Part shown: positions 56,982-64,000 of the stretch, piece by piece
Layout: every line of letters begins with the position of its first letter
Numbering within the stretch: the first letter of the stretch is position 1
From: Rhizobiaceae bacterium
GTDB taxonomy: Bacteria > Pseudomonadota > Alphaproteobacteria > Rhizobiales > Rhizobiaceae
Reading direction: 5' to 3'
Length of the DNA: 64,000 nt
Assembly (NCBI GenBank): GCA_028281105.1
Contig: JANQKQ010000026.1
Span: 160,531 to 224,530, forward strand
Notes under the pieces: model-generated
Database searches by the model: none
Told to the model about the DNA's origin: nothing
Seen by the model: only the letters and a program-made list of their open reading frames with translations
Program-made: the position numbers and the translations under genes

Positions 56982-58010
56982 TCAGCCGGGCTTGGGCCCG
57001 TTGAAGAGGCCGCGCAAATCGTCAATGCGATCGTTGACGAGCCAGCCATAGTAGTTTTCCTGCGGCAGCTGGGCGGCCTGGCCTTCGGCGATTAGCTGCC
57101 GGTTCTTGTCCGCGAGCACACGGGCCCGGTTTCGCACGTCGCCCAAATTGTACAGCGTCGCGGTGATGCCGGGATTGCCCGAGATATCGAAGCCGGCGAT
57201 CTTGCCGTAAGCGTCGATCGCCACCCGCAGCACGGCGGCCATATAATCCAGTGAGATATCCGGGTCCATGATCGCCTGGTAAACCTCCGGCGCCTTGCTT
57301 GCGGAGAGCTTCTTGCCGCCGCTTACCCGCACCACCATGTCGGTCACCCTGAGCGCGGCGAGCGGGTTCAGCTGGCCCAGTCCGAACGTCTGTCCGGCGT
57401 AGAGCGGTTGGAAGAAAACGCGGCCGAATCGATCGTCCGGCCAGGCGATGCTGCCGACCGTGCGGCCGCGAAACTTGGTATTCCACACCGTTTCCCTGCA
57501 GGCCCACAGATCGTAGCTGTCGCGGTGGCTGCGGCAGCGCGAGAATTGCCACCGCTCAACGAAGTCGACGACCTTCTGGCCGCCATGCTTGAACGTCAGG
57601 TCCGAGCCCAGATAGGCCAGCGCCTTGACATAATAGGTCTGCAGCCGGTCGAGCGCGTCCACATTATAGGTGTGCTCGCCGACCAATGCGCCTGCGATGT
57701 GAATGGGATCGATCTCGTACTTGGCCGCCGCCAGCTCGATCTTGGAGATCAATTCCTTGTTGCTGGCCAGCAGCTCCAGAATGCGCTGATACTTGCCCTC
57801 GAACGTATCGCCGGTGGCCTCGGTGCGCGACAGCGCGCCGGAGGGAATGGCCGGCTGATCGATATTGCGGTTACCGGAGGGAACGGGGACCGTCTGGGCG
57901 GACGCATGGCCCGCTGACGCGAAAGCGGCCAGCAAAACAATCGCCACCCATAGCCTGGCCGGGAAGAAGATCGCACCTATTTTTCGTGGACCCGGAAGGT
58001 CTGCGTGCAT
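56982..58010 (-). CDS. DUF1402 family periplasmic protein
   Basis: 342 aa. A long basic/hydrophobic leader (about 17-39, ARLWVAIVLLAAFASAGHASA) ends in a signal-peptidase-like ASA|Q site. The mature part has a lysozyme/transglycosylase-like helical layout (YEIDPIHIAGALVGEHTYNVDALD, then GQTFGLGQLNPLAALRVTDMV), which resembles the SLT fold but no confirmed catalytic glutamate can be assigned by eye. DUF1402 proteins are restricted largely to Rhizobiales and are of unknown function. Convergent with the Smr gene. Confidence 0.75.
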   Translation of the reverse strand: MHADLPGPRKIGAIFFPARLWVAIVLLAAFASAGHASAQTVPVPSGNRNIDQPAIPSGALSRTEATGDTFEGKYQRILELLASNKELISKIELAAAKYEIDPIHIAGALVGEHTYNVDALDRLQTYYVKALAYLGSDLTFKHGGQKVVDFVERWQFSRCRSHRDSYDLWACRETVWNTKFRGRTVGSIAWPDDRFGRVFFQPLYAGQTFGLGQLNPLAALRVTDMVVRVSGGKKLSASKAPEVYQAIMDPDISLDYMAAVLRVAIDAYGKIAGFDISGNPGITATLYNLGDVRNRARVLADKNRQLIAEGQAAQLPQENYYGWLVNDRIDDLRGLFNGPKPG

Positions 58011-58048
58011 CGTTGTCTCCCGCGCCCCGGGTTGCCGATCTCATCGGA

Positions 58049-59356
58049 TCACAGAATGAAACGGCTCAGATCCGCGTTCGCGGCCAGTTCGCCCAGATTG
58101 TTTTGAACATATTCTTTGTCGATTTTGTAGGTCTCGCCCGACTTATCCGGTGCGTTGAACGAAATGTCATCGAGAATGCGCTCCATGACGGTCTGCAGCC
58201 GCCGCGCGCCGATGTTTTCGATCGTCGAGTTGAGCTCGACGGAAATGTCGGCAATCGCATCGATAGCGTTGTCGGTGAACTCCAGCGTCACCCCTTCCGT
58301 CTCCATCAGCGCCACATATTGCTTGATCAGGCTGGCCTCGGTCTCCGTCAGGATGCGCTTGAAATCCTCTTTTTCCAGCGCACGCAGCTCGACGCGGATC
58401 GGCAGCCGGCCCTGCAATTCGGGCAGCAGGTCGGACGGCTTGGACAGGTGGAACGCACCCGAGGCGACGAACAGCACATGGTCGGTCTTGACCGGCCCGT
58501 GCTTGGTGGTGACCGTCGTTCCCTCGACCAAGGGCAGCAGATCGCGCTGGACGCCCTCGCGCGAGACGCTGCCGCCGACAGTGCCGTCGCGCACCGCGAT
58601 CTTGTCGATCTCGTCGAGGAACACGATGCCGTTGTTTTCCACTGCGTCGATGGCCTCTTGGACGAGCTGATCCTGGTCCAGCATCTTGTCCGATTCATCG
58701 GCGACCAGAATCTCGTAGGATTCCACCACGGTGGTCTTGCGTTTCTTGGTGCGTCCGCCGAACGCCTTGCCCATGATGTCGTTGATGTTGAGCACCCCGA
58801 CGCTGGCGCCGGGCATGCCCGGAATGTCGAGCCCGCCCAACGGATTGGAGCCGTCGGCCACCTCGATCTCGATTTCCTTGTCGTCCAGTTCGCCCCCGCG
58901 CAGCTTCTTGCGGAACGAATCTTTGGTCGCCGGGCTGGCGTTGGGACCCACCAGCGCGTCGAGAACCCGGTCCTCGGCGGCGATGTGGGCTTTCGCCTTT
59001 ACCGCCTCGCGCTTGCGCTCGCGCACCAGGTTGATGCCGACCTCGACCAGGTCGCGGATGATCTGTTCGACGTCGCGGCCCACATAGCCCACTTCCGTGA
59101 ATTTGGTGGCTTCCACCTTGATAAACGGCGCGCCGGCGAGCTTGGCCAGCCGCCTGGAAATTTCGGTCTTGCCCACCCCTGTGGGTCCGATCATCAGGAT
59201 GTTCTTCGGCAACACCTCTTCGCGCATCGGCCCTTCAAGCTGCTGGCGGCGCCAGCGGTTGCGCAGCGCGATGGCGACGGCGCGTTTGGCGTCCTTCTGG
59301 CCGATGATGTAGCGGTCGAGTTCGGAAACGATCTCGCGCGGAGAAAAATTGGTCAT
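58049..59356 (-). CDS. hslU: ATP-dependent protease ATPase subunit HslU (ClpY)
   Basis: 435 aa AAA+ unfoldase that feeds HslV. Walker [13 protein letters not shown] (about 54-65), Walker [13 protein letters not shown] (about 243-254), the pore GYVGRDVEQ region, the long I-domain insertion (about 110-230) and the C-terminal [16 protein letters not shown] plus DLSRFIL tail that docks into HslV are all intact. Its start overlaps the GNAT stop by four bases. Confidence 0.97.
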   Translation of the reverse strand: MTNFSPREIVSELDRYIIGQKDAKRAVAIALRNRWRRQQLEGPMREEVLPKNILMIGPTGVGKTEISRRLAKLAGAPFIKVEATKFTEVGYVGRDVEQIIRDLVEVGINLVRERKREAVKAKAHIAAEDRVLDALVGPNASPATKDSFRKKLRGGELDDKEIEIEVADGSNPLGGLDIPGMPGASVGVLNINDIMGKAFGGRTKKRKTTVVESYEILVADESDKMLDQDQLVQEAIDAVENNGIVFLDEIDKIAVRDGTVGGSVSREGVQRDLLPLVEGTTVTTKHGPVKTDHVLFVASGAFHLSKPSDLLPELQGRLPIRVELRALEKEDFKRILTETEASLIKQYVALMETEGVTLEFTDNAIDAIADISVELNSTIENIGARRLQTVMERILDDISFNAPDKSGETYKIDKEYVQNNLGELAANADLSRFIL

Positions 59357-59904
59357 GCGGCTTTGTCTGCCTTGTCAGTTTCGTTCGCGTCGAATTGCAT
59401 GATGACGACCTCGCCCGAGCGGCCTTCCAGCGCCGGGACCGGGGTAAAGCCGGCCTTGGAGTAGGCGCGTATCGCGCGCGCATTGTCGCGATCGGGATCG
59501 ATGATGATCTTGCGATACCCTTCTTCCGCCAACTGCTGCGCAAACCGCCGCAACACCGCCGAGCCGATGCCCTTGGACAGCTGGTTCGCATCGGCGATGG
59601 ACAGATCTATGCCGATCGTTTCGGGAGCCAGTTCGCTCAGCCAGGGATTGTCGTCGGCATATTTGGGCGTCTGGTGGTCGCCGATATGCCAGTATTGGAT
59701 ATAGCCCCTCGGCTCGCCGTCGATGTGAAACAGGAACGGCCGTGTCGTATCGCGTCCCTCGACCATGTCGCGGATCATGCCGACTTCGGCCTTCGGCTCG
59801 CCCCACCATTGCTGCCAATGGGGCTGGCCGATCCACTCGGCGAGCGTCGGCAGGTCGTTGGCTGTGACGGGATGGAAAACGATATCCAAGCGGTCAGCCT
59901 TCAT
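59353..59904 (-). CDS. GNAT family N-acetyltransferase, AAC(6')-like
   Basis: 183 aa acetyltransferase lying between hslV and hsl[19 protein letters not shown] at the start, [12 protein letters not shown], and [21 protein letters not shown] with the acetyl-CoA loop (about 112-132), then [19 protein letters not shown], match the AAC(6')/IucB-type group. Overlaps hslU by four bases and hslV by 11, so it is part of the protease operon. Substrate unknown; a drug or a siderophore precursor are the usual family substrates, neither supported by context. Confidence 0.87.
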   Translation of the reverse strand: MKADRLDIVFHPVTANDLPTLAEWIGQPHWQQWWGEPKAEVGMIRDMVEGRDTTRPFLFHIDGEPRGYIQYWHIGDHQTPKYADDNPWLSELAPETIGIDLSIADANQLSKGIGSAVLRRFAQQLAEEGYRKIIIDPDRDNARAIRAYSKAGFTPVPALEGRSGEVVIMQFDANETDKADKAA

Positions 59905-60451
59905 CCAGCGATTCCACGATCACATTGTCATTGGTGTAGACGCAGATGCGCGCGGCGATCTCCATGGCCTTGCGCGCGATCGTCTCGGCGTCGTCCTTGC
60001 CATCGATCATCGCCAGTGCGGCGGCCAGGGCGAAATTGCCGCCCGAGCCAATGGCCATCACGCCATGCTCGGGTTCCAGCACATCGCCGGTGCCGGTGAG
60101 CGCTAAGGTCACGGACTTGTCGGCCACCAGCATCATGGCTTCCAGCCGGCGCAGATAGCGGTCGGTTCGCCAGTCCTTGGCCAACTCGACGCAGGCGCGC
60201 ATCAGCTGGTCGGGATATTGCTCCAGCTTGCCTTCCAGCCGCTCGAACAGTGTGAAGGCGTCCGCCGTGGCGCCGGCGAACCCGGCGATCACGCCGCGCT
60301 TGCCGAGCGGGCGCACCTTCCTCGCATTGTGCTTGATTACCGTCTGGCCCAGGCTCACCTGGCCATCACCGGCGATCACCACCTTGCCGCCCTTGCGCAC
60401 GGTGACGATGGTCGTGGCGTGCATGGATTGGCTGTGCGAATGTTCGCTCAA
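59894..60451 (-). CDS. hslV: ATP-dependent protease subunit HslV (ClpQ)
   Basis: 185 aa threonine protease. The catalytic N-terminal threonine ([19 protein letters not shown]) would be exposed after removal of a 12-residue propeptide that begins with a His/Ser-rich stretch; an alternative ATG three codons before TT would give a two- or three-residue propeptide. [16 protein letters not shown] [14 protein letters not shown] (about 135-148) and the C-terminal NDNVIVES follow. Heads the hslV-GNAT-hslU operon and is divergent from hisB. Confidence 0.96.
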   Translation of the reverse strand: MSEHSHSQSMHATTIVTVRKGGKVVIAGDGQVSLGQTVIKHNARKVRPLGKRGVIAGFAGATADAFTLFERLEGKLEQYPDQLMRACVELAKDWRTDRYLRRLEAMMLVADKSVTLALTGTGDVLEPEHGVMAIGSGGNFALAAALAMIDGKDDAETIARKAMEIAARICVYTNDNVIVESLDEG

Positions 60452-60652
60452 ACGACGCTCCTGCGGCTTGTTTACGGCGCCGGAAATCGCCGGCGCACCG
60501 AAATCAGTCCACTATGTATGCGCTTTTGGTTCACTTGCAATCGTTTGACCACCGAGCGCTCCGCCCATCCGCCATTATGGTTTTTGTAACCGCGACGCGA
60601 TAGTTAAAAGGTTGCTGGCACTTAGTAACCCATTGTTTGAAGGACATGAACG

Positions 60653-61261
60653 ATGTCGGGCAGACCCGTGCGGACGGCAAAGATCGCCCGCAAGACCAAT
60701 GAGACCGACATTGCCGTCGAGGTGAACCTGGACGGCACCGGCGCGCACGACATCAAGACGGGCATCGGGTTTTTCGACCACATGCTGGAGCAGCTCGCGC
60801 GCCATTCGCTCATCGATATGAAGATCGACGCCAAGGGCGATCTGCACATCGACGCGCACCATACTTGTGAAGACACCGCGATTGCGCTGGGCCAGGCGAT
60901 CAACGAGGCCCTGGGCGATCGCTCGGGCATTACCCGTTACGCCTCGATCGACCTGGCCATGGACGAGACGCTGACCCGCGCCGCGGTCGATCTGTCCGGC
61001 CGGCCGTTCCTGGTCTGGGATGTGGACTTTCCTACCGCCAAGGTGGGCGATTTCGACACCGAGCTGTCCCGCGAGTTCTTCCAGGCGCTGGCCCAGCACG
61101 CGGCCATGACCTGCCACGTGACCAATCATTACGGCGCCAATTCCCACCACATCGCCGAGACCTGTTTCAAGGCGATGGCCCGCGCCATGCGCGCGGGGGT
61201 CGCGCCCGATCCGCGCGAAGGCGGGCGCGTGCCCTCGACCAAGGGCTCGCTCAAGGGCTGA
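60653..61261 (+). CDS. hisB: Imidazoleglycerol-phosphate dehydratase
   Basis: 202 aa monofunctional histidine enzyme. The metal-binding [16 protein letters not shown] (about 38-53), [18 protein letters not shown] (about 65-82) and [17 protein letters not shown] (about 157-173) histidine motifs are intact. GAAGGA precedes the ATG at 60653. First gene of the his cluster, with hisH, hisA and hisF following on the same strand. Confidence 0.97.
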   Translation: MSGRPVRTAKIARKTNETDIAVEVNLDGTGAHDIKTGIGFFDHMLEQLARHSLIDMKIDAKGDLHIDAHHTCEDTAIALGQAINEALGDRSGITRYASIDLAMDETLTRAAVDLSGRPFLVWDVDFPTAKVGDFDTELSREFFQALAQHAAMTCHVTNHYGANSHHIAETCFKAMARAMRAGVAPDPREGGRVPSTKGSLKG

Positions 61262-61333
61262 CCGGACGCCTCTGGCCTGTAAATACCGGTCCGATCTGGT
61301 CTTGCGACCGCTTCCGGGCTATGAGCCTCGTTT

Positions 61334-61377
61334 CGAACCCAAAGGGTTCGCAAGCGCAACCGCACGCTAAGCCGTCA
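61334..61377 (-). repeat. Dispersed ~45-bp palindromic repeat, copy 2 (inverted)
   Basis: Reverse complement of this stretch matches 45743-45787 closely: hairpin CGAACCC-AAA-GGGTTCG (61334-61350), then CAAGCGCAAC and GCTAAGCCGTCA. It lies between hisB and the DUF2628 gene, 73 bases after the hisB stop. The remaining 217-base gap (61262-61478) shows nothing else recognisable. Confidence 0.7.
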
Positions 61378-61478
61378 GGCCGCGCTCAAATAGCCGATAG
61401 GCGATAGCGCAAGAAAAATGCCGCGCCGTCGCAGGCCCGAGCGAAGCGAGGAATAGCCGCGAGACAAAAGACAAACCC

Positions 61479-61931
61479 ATGTTGTCCTACACCGTGCACG
61501 AGAACGAGAACCGTGAGATCCGGCTGCTGCCGGATGGTCGCGCCGTCATGGCGCTGATTGTCCCGCCGCTTTGGCTGGCATGGCACCGGCTGTGGTGGGC
61601 TTTGGCGGTCTATCTCGCGCTCATGGCCGCCGCCTACCTGTTCGTGTGGACGACGCTGGCACCCGCGGCGATCTTCCTGTCCACCCTGCCGGGCCTGTAT
61701 CTGTTCCTGGAGGGCCATGAACTGGTCCGGCAGAAGGCGGCCCGCCTTGGCTGGCGCGAGATCGGACTGGTCAGCGGCGGCGACATCGAAGAAGCCGAGC
61801 AGCGCTATTTCGATGCGCGGCAGGAAGGCGGCCGACATGAAATGCAGCCCGCGGCCTCCTCGCCGACGGGCCTGCGCCCGGCCTCGTCCGGGGAATCCAT
61901 CGGCCTGTTCGCTGAAGACGATCCGCGCTGA
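61479..61931 (+). CDS. DUF2628 domain membrane protein
   Basis: 150 aa. Cytosolic start (SYTVHENENREIRLLPDG), hydrophobic region about 22-75 with two or three helices (LIVPPLWLAWHRLWWALAVYLAL; then YLFVWTTLAPAAIFLSTLPGLYLFL), and a conserved ENELVRQK-like EGHELVRQKAARLGWREIG block (about 80-98). The C-terminus is hydrophilic and Asp/Glu-rich. Function unknown, but the family is common next to hisH in Rhizobiales. Confidence 0.85.
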   Translation: MLSYTVHENENREIRLLPDGRAVMALIVPPLWLAWHRLWWALAVYLALMAAAYLFVWTTLAPAAIFLSTLPGLYLFLEGHELVRQKAARLGWREIGLVSGGDIEEAEQRYFDARQEGGRHEMQPAASSPTGLRPASSGESIGLFAEDDPR

Positions 61932-61948
61932 CCGGGGGCACGTGATCC

Positions 61949-62605
61949 ATGACCGCTACCGTCGCCATCATCGACTACGGGTCGGGCAATCTGCATTCGG
62001 CCGCCAAGTCGTTCGCGCGGGCCGCCGATGAGGCGAGTCTGCCGTTCCGAATCGCGGTCACTGCCGATCCGCACGAAGTAGCCCGCTCAGACCGCATCGT
62101 ACTGCCTGGCGTGGGCGCGTTCGCCGACTGCCGCGCCGGCCTCGACGCCGTCGACGGCATGGTCGAGGCGTTGGAGGAGGCGGTGACGGCCAAGGCGCGG
62201 CCGTTCCTGGGCATCTGCGTCGGCTGCCAGCTGATGGCCGCGCGCGGTCTGGAAAAGACCACCACACCGGGGCTCGGCTGGATCGGCGGTGACGTGGTGG
62301 CCATCGAGCCGAACGATCCCGAGCTGAAAATCCCGCATATGGGCTGGAACACGCTGGAAATTGAACGCGGCCACCCGATCATGGCCGACATCCGCACCGG
62401 CCGCGACGGCCTGCACGCCTACTTCGTTCATTCCTACCATCTGGCGGCCGCCGACCCGGCGCACGTAATCGCCACCGCCGACTATGGCGGTCCGCTCACC
62501 GCCATCGTCGCCCGCGACAATATGGTTGGCACGCAGTTTCATCCTGAAAAGAGCCAGAAGCTCGGCCTGGCGTTGATCGGCAACTTTCTGCGGTGGGCGC
62601 CGTGA
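61949..62605 (+). CDS. hisH: Imidazole glycerol phosphate synthase, glutaminase subunit
   Basis: 218 aa class I amidotransferase supplying ammonia to HisF. The nucleophile Cys90 sits in [11 protein letters not shown], and the catalytic His and Glu are in [13 protein letters not shown] (about 196-208). The N-terminal [15 protein letters not shown] is also family-typical. Together with the hisF product it forms the heterodimer; the VOC gene sits between hisH and hisA. Confidence 0.96.
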   Translation: MTATVAIIDYGSGNLHSAAKSFARAADEASLPFRIAVTADPHEVARSDRIVLPGVGAFADCRAGLDAVDGMVEALEEAVTAKARPFLGICVGCQLMAARGLEKTTTPGLGWIGGDVVAIEPNDPELKIPHMGWNTLEIERGHPIMADIRTGRDGLHAYFVHSYHLAAADPAHVIATADYGGPLTAIVARDNMVGTQFHPEKSQKLGLALIGNFLRWAP

Positions 62606-63057
62606 GCGGCAATACTGTCCCAAAGGTTCCGTTGATCCCCGAGCTCCTGGTTTCTGACCTCGACGCAAGCCTGGACTTCTGGTGCGGCCCGCTAGGTTTT
62701 CGCATCCGTTATGAACGCATGGACGAAGGCTTCGCGCGGCTGGAGCGCGATGGTGCGGATGTGATGTTGGAACAACGCGACCCCGGCCGGCGCAATTGGC
62801 TGACCGCAGAGCTGGAACGTCCGTTCGGGCGCGGCATCAACTTTGAGATCGCGATCGGCAAGATCGATCCCGTGGCCGCGCAACTACAGGCGATCGGCTG
62901 GCCGATTTTCATGCAGCCCGAGGAGAAATGGTATCGCGCCGGCAACATAGAGATCGGACAGAGGCAGTTCTTGGTCCAGGACCCCGACGGCTATCTTCTG
63001 CGCTTGATCGAGTGGATCGGCGAGCGGCCCTCGCAAAATTCACGGGGCGGAGCATGA
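62602..63057 (+). CDS. VOC superfamily protein (bleomycin-resistance/glyoxalase-like)
   Basis: 151 aa from a GTG at 62602 that overlaps the hisH stop (GTGA). Two beta-alpha-beta-beta-beta modules are visible: [20 protein letters not shown] with [18 protein letters not shown], and WFIGRFNFEIAIG-type [14 protein letters not shown] with [20 protein letters not shown]. The ending [15 protein letters not shown] is typical of the fold. Role unknown: bleomycin-type binding, a small dioxygenase or a metabolite lyase are all possible. Its stop overlaps hisA. Confidence 0.8.
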   Translation: MSGNTVPKVPLIPELLVSDLDASLDFWCGPLGFRIRYERMDEGFARLERDGADVMLEQRDPGRRNWLTAELERPFGRGINFEIAIGKIDPVAAQLQAIGWPIFMQPEEKWYRAGNIEIGQRQFLVQDPDGYLLRLIEWIGERPSQNSRGGA

Positions 63058-63797
63058 AGCAAAAAAAAATCCTCTTCCCCGCCATCGACCTGAAGGACGG
63101 CCAATGCGTGCGCCTCAAGCGCGGCGACATAGACACGGCCACCACCTACAACGACGACCCGGCCGCCCAGGCGAAGGCCTTCCAGGAAGCCAGGTTCCAA
63201 TGGCTGCACGTGGTCGATCTCAACGGCGCTTTCGAGGGCAAATCCGTCAATGGCACGGCCGTCGACGCGATCCTCGCCGCCACCTCGAACCCGGTCCAGT
63301 TAGGTGGCGGAATCCGAACCGAAGCCGATATCGAGGCCTGGCTGGACAAGGGCCTGGCCCGCGTCATCCTGGGCACGGTGGCCGTACGCGATCCGGAACT
63401 GGTCAAACAGGCCTGCCGTCGCTTCCCTGGCCGCGTCGCCGTCGGCATCGACGCCAAGGGCGGCAAGGTCGCGGTGGAAGGTTGGGCGGAAACCTCCGAA
63501 CTGGAGGCGATCGAGCTGGCCAAACGCTTCGAAGGCGCCGGCGTCGCCGCGATCGTCTACACCGACATAGACCGCGACGGCATCCTCACCGGCGTCAACT
63601 GGGATGCGACCATCGAACTGGCCGACGCCGTCTCGATCCCCGTGATCGCCTCGGGCGGCCTGGCCTCACTCGCCGACATCGAACGAATGCTCCGGCCCGA
63701 CGCGGCGAAGCTCGAAGGCGCGATCACCGGCCGCGCGTTGTATGACGGACGGTTGGATGCGAAGGCGGCGTTGGCGCTGCTGGGAAAAGCCCAATGA
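63054..63797 (+). CDS. hisA: Phosphoribosylformimino-5-aminoimidazole carboxamide ribotide isomerase
   Basis: 247 aa TIM-barrel isomerase of histidine synthesis. [15 protein letters not shown] (about 7-21) holds the first catalytic aspartate; [13 protein letters not shown] (about 169-181) the second, and [18 protein letters not shown] (about 196-213) a phosphate-binding loop. The ATG at 63054 overlaps the VOC stop and the stop overlaps hisF, giving tight translational coupling. Confidence 0.96.
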   Translation: MKQKKILFPAIDLKDGQCVRLKRGDIDTATTYNDDPAAQAKAFQEARFQWLHVVDLNGAFEGKSVNGTAVDAILAATSNPVQLGGGIRTEADIEAWLDKGLARVILGTVAVRDPELVKQACRRFPGRVAVGIDAKGGKVAVEGWAETSELEAIELAKRFEGAGVAAIVYTDIDRDGILTGVNWDATIELADAVSIPVIASGGLASLADIERMLRPDAAKLEGAITGRALYDGRLDAKAALALLGKAQ

Positions 63798-64000
63798 CCC
63801 TCAAAGCCCGCCTCATTCCCTGCCTTGACGTCAAGGACGGCCGCGTCGTCAAGGGCGTCTCCTTCGTCGACCTGGTCGATGCCGGCGATCCGGTCGAGGC
63901 CGCTCGCGCCTACGATGCGGCCGGGGCCGACGAATTGTGCTTTCTCGACATCACCGCCTCTTCGGACGATCGCGGCATCCTGTTCGACATCGTCTCGCGC
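63794..64000 (+). CDS. hisF: Imidazole glycerol phosphate synthase, cyclase subunit (5' part only)
   Basis: 69 codons are visible before the right edge. [20 protein letters not shown] (3-22) is the family start with the catalytic Asp, and [18 protein letters not shown] (about 44-61) the next barrel strand. ATG overlaps the hisA stop (ATGA). The partner of hisH; the 3' part lies beyond the window. Confidence 0.95.
   Translation, partial: MTLKARLIPCLDVKDGRVVKGVSFVDLVDAGDPVEAARAYDAAGADELCFLDITASSDDRGILFDIVSR

Noticed and set aside
57686..59464. A 592-codon plus-strand open frame opposite the DUF1402 and hslU genes
   Set aside because: Entirely overlaps two well-supported genes and has no family signature.

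Overview
The window is one contiguous piece of a high-GC alphaproteobacterial chromosome, most likely from the Hyphomicrobiales (Rhizobiales). The evidence is gene order: ffh / rpsP / rimM / trmD / rplS with leuB and leuD nearby; parB / parA / rsmG / mnmG / mnmE / rho / hemJ / hemE; then ppsR-type kinase / maf / aroE / coaE / dnaQ / secB / fxsA / Tim44-like / mltA / smr; then hslU / GNAT / hslV / hisB / DUF2628 / hisH / hisA / hisF. A species cannot be named from the sequence alone. No rRNA, tRNA, CRISPR array, insertion sequence or prophage was recognised.

The best-supported large-scale interpretation is that the chromosomal replication origin lies in the 396-bp gap at 48902-49297 between hemE and the DUF299 (ppsR-like) gene. 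This is where Caulobacter and Rickettsia keep oriC. The gap holds four DnaA-box-like 9-mers, AT-rich stretches and four GANTC (CcrM) sites. Two perfect and one near-perfect parS sites lie 4.5-7 kb to the left, with parA and parB just beyond them. Most genes in the 24 kb left of the gap are on the minus strand and most to its right are on the plus strand, so both arms read away from the putative origin.

Layout. 1-3.4 kb: a BMP-type (nucleoside-like) ABC importer controlled by a GntR/UTRA repressor; it runs off the left edge. 3.6-5.9 kb: a cytosolic molybdopterin reductase of the BisC/DMSO-reductase family. 6.0-7.8 kb: leuD and leuB (leucine biosynthesis). 7.8-11.0 kb: a FeeM-like N-acyl amino acid synthase with a perfect CtrA box in front of it, next to a membrane PAS-GGDEF-EAL protein. 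11.2-13.7 kb: a Crp-type regulator and a lipoprotein L,D-transpeptidase. 13.8-18.6 kb: the ffh-GNAT-chorismate mutase-rpsP-rimM-trmD-rplS translation cluster, closed by a clear terminator. 18.9-23.5 kb: envelope polysaccharide genes (FlaA1/CapD-type dehydratase, WecA/MraY-like transferase, O-antigen ligase/polymerase-like). 23.5-39.7 kb: an almost complete valine-to-succinyl-CoA route (acyl-CoA dehydrogenase, enoyl-CoA hydratase, 3-hydroxyisobutyryl-CoA hydrolase, mmsB, mmsA, pccA, pccB, methylmalonyl-CoA mutase) plus a thiolase, with a divergent LysR regulator at its head. A clearly AT-rich Mrr-like restriction endonuclease gene sits inside this block directly behind pccB and looks horizontally acquired. 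39.8-48.9 kb: the origin-left housekeeping block. 49.3-60.5 kb: the origin-right block and the hslVU protease. 60.7-64 kb: a his cluster that runs off the right edge.

The most interesting items are the origin with its parS array, the CtrA-box/FeeM-like/c-di-GMP neighbourhood, the Mrr-like island, a ~45-bp palindromic repeat present in two intergenic copies 15.6 kb apart, and several clean operator-like palindromes. All functions are inferred from motifs and gene order read by eye; no database search was possible.
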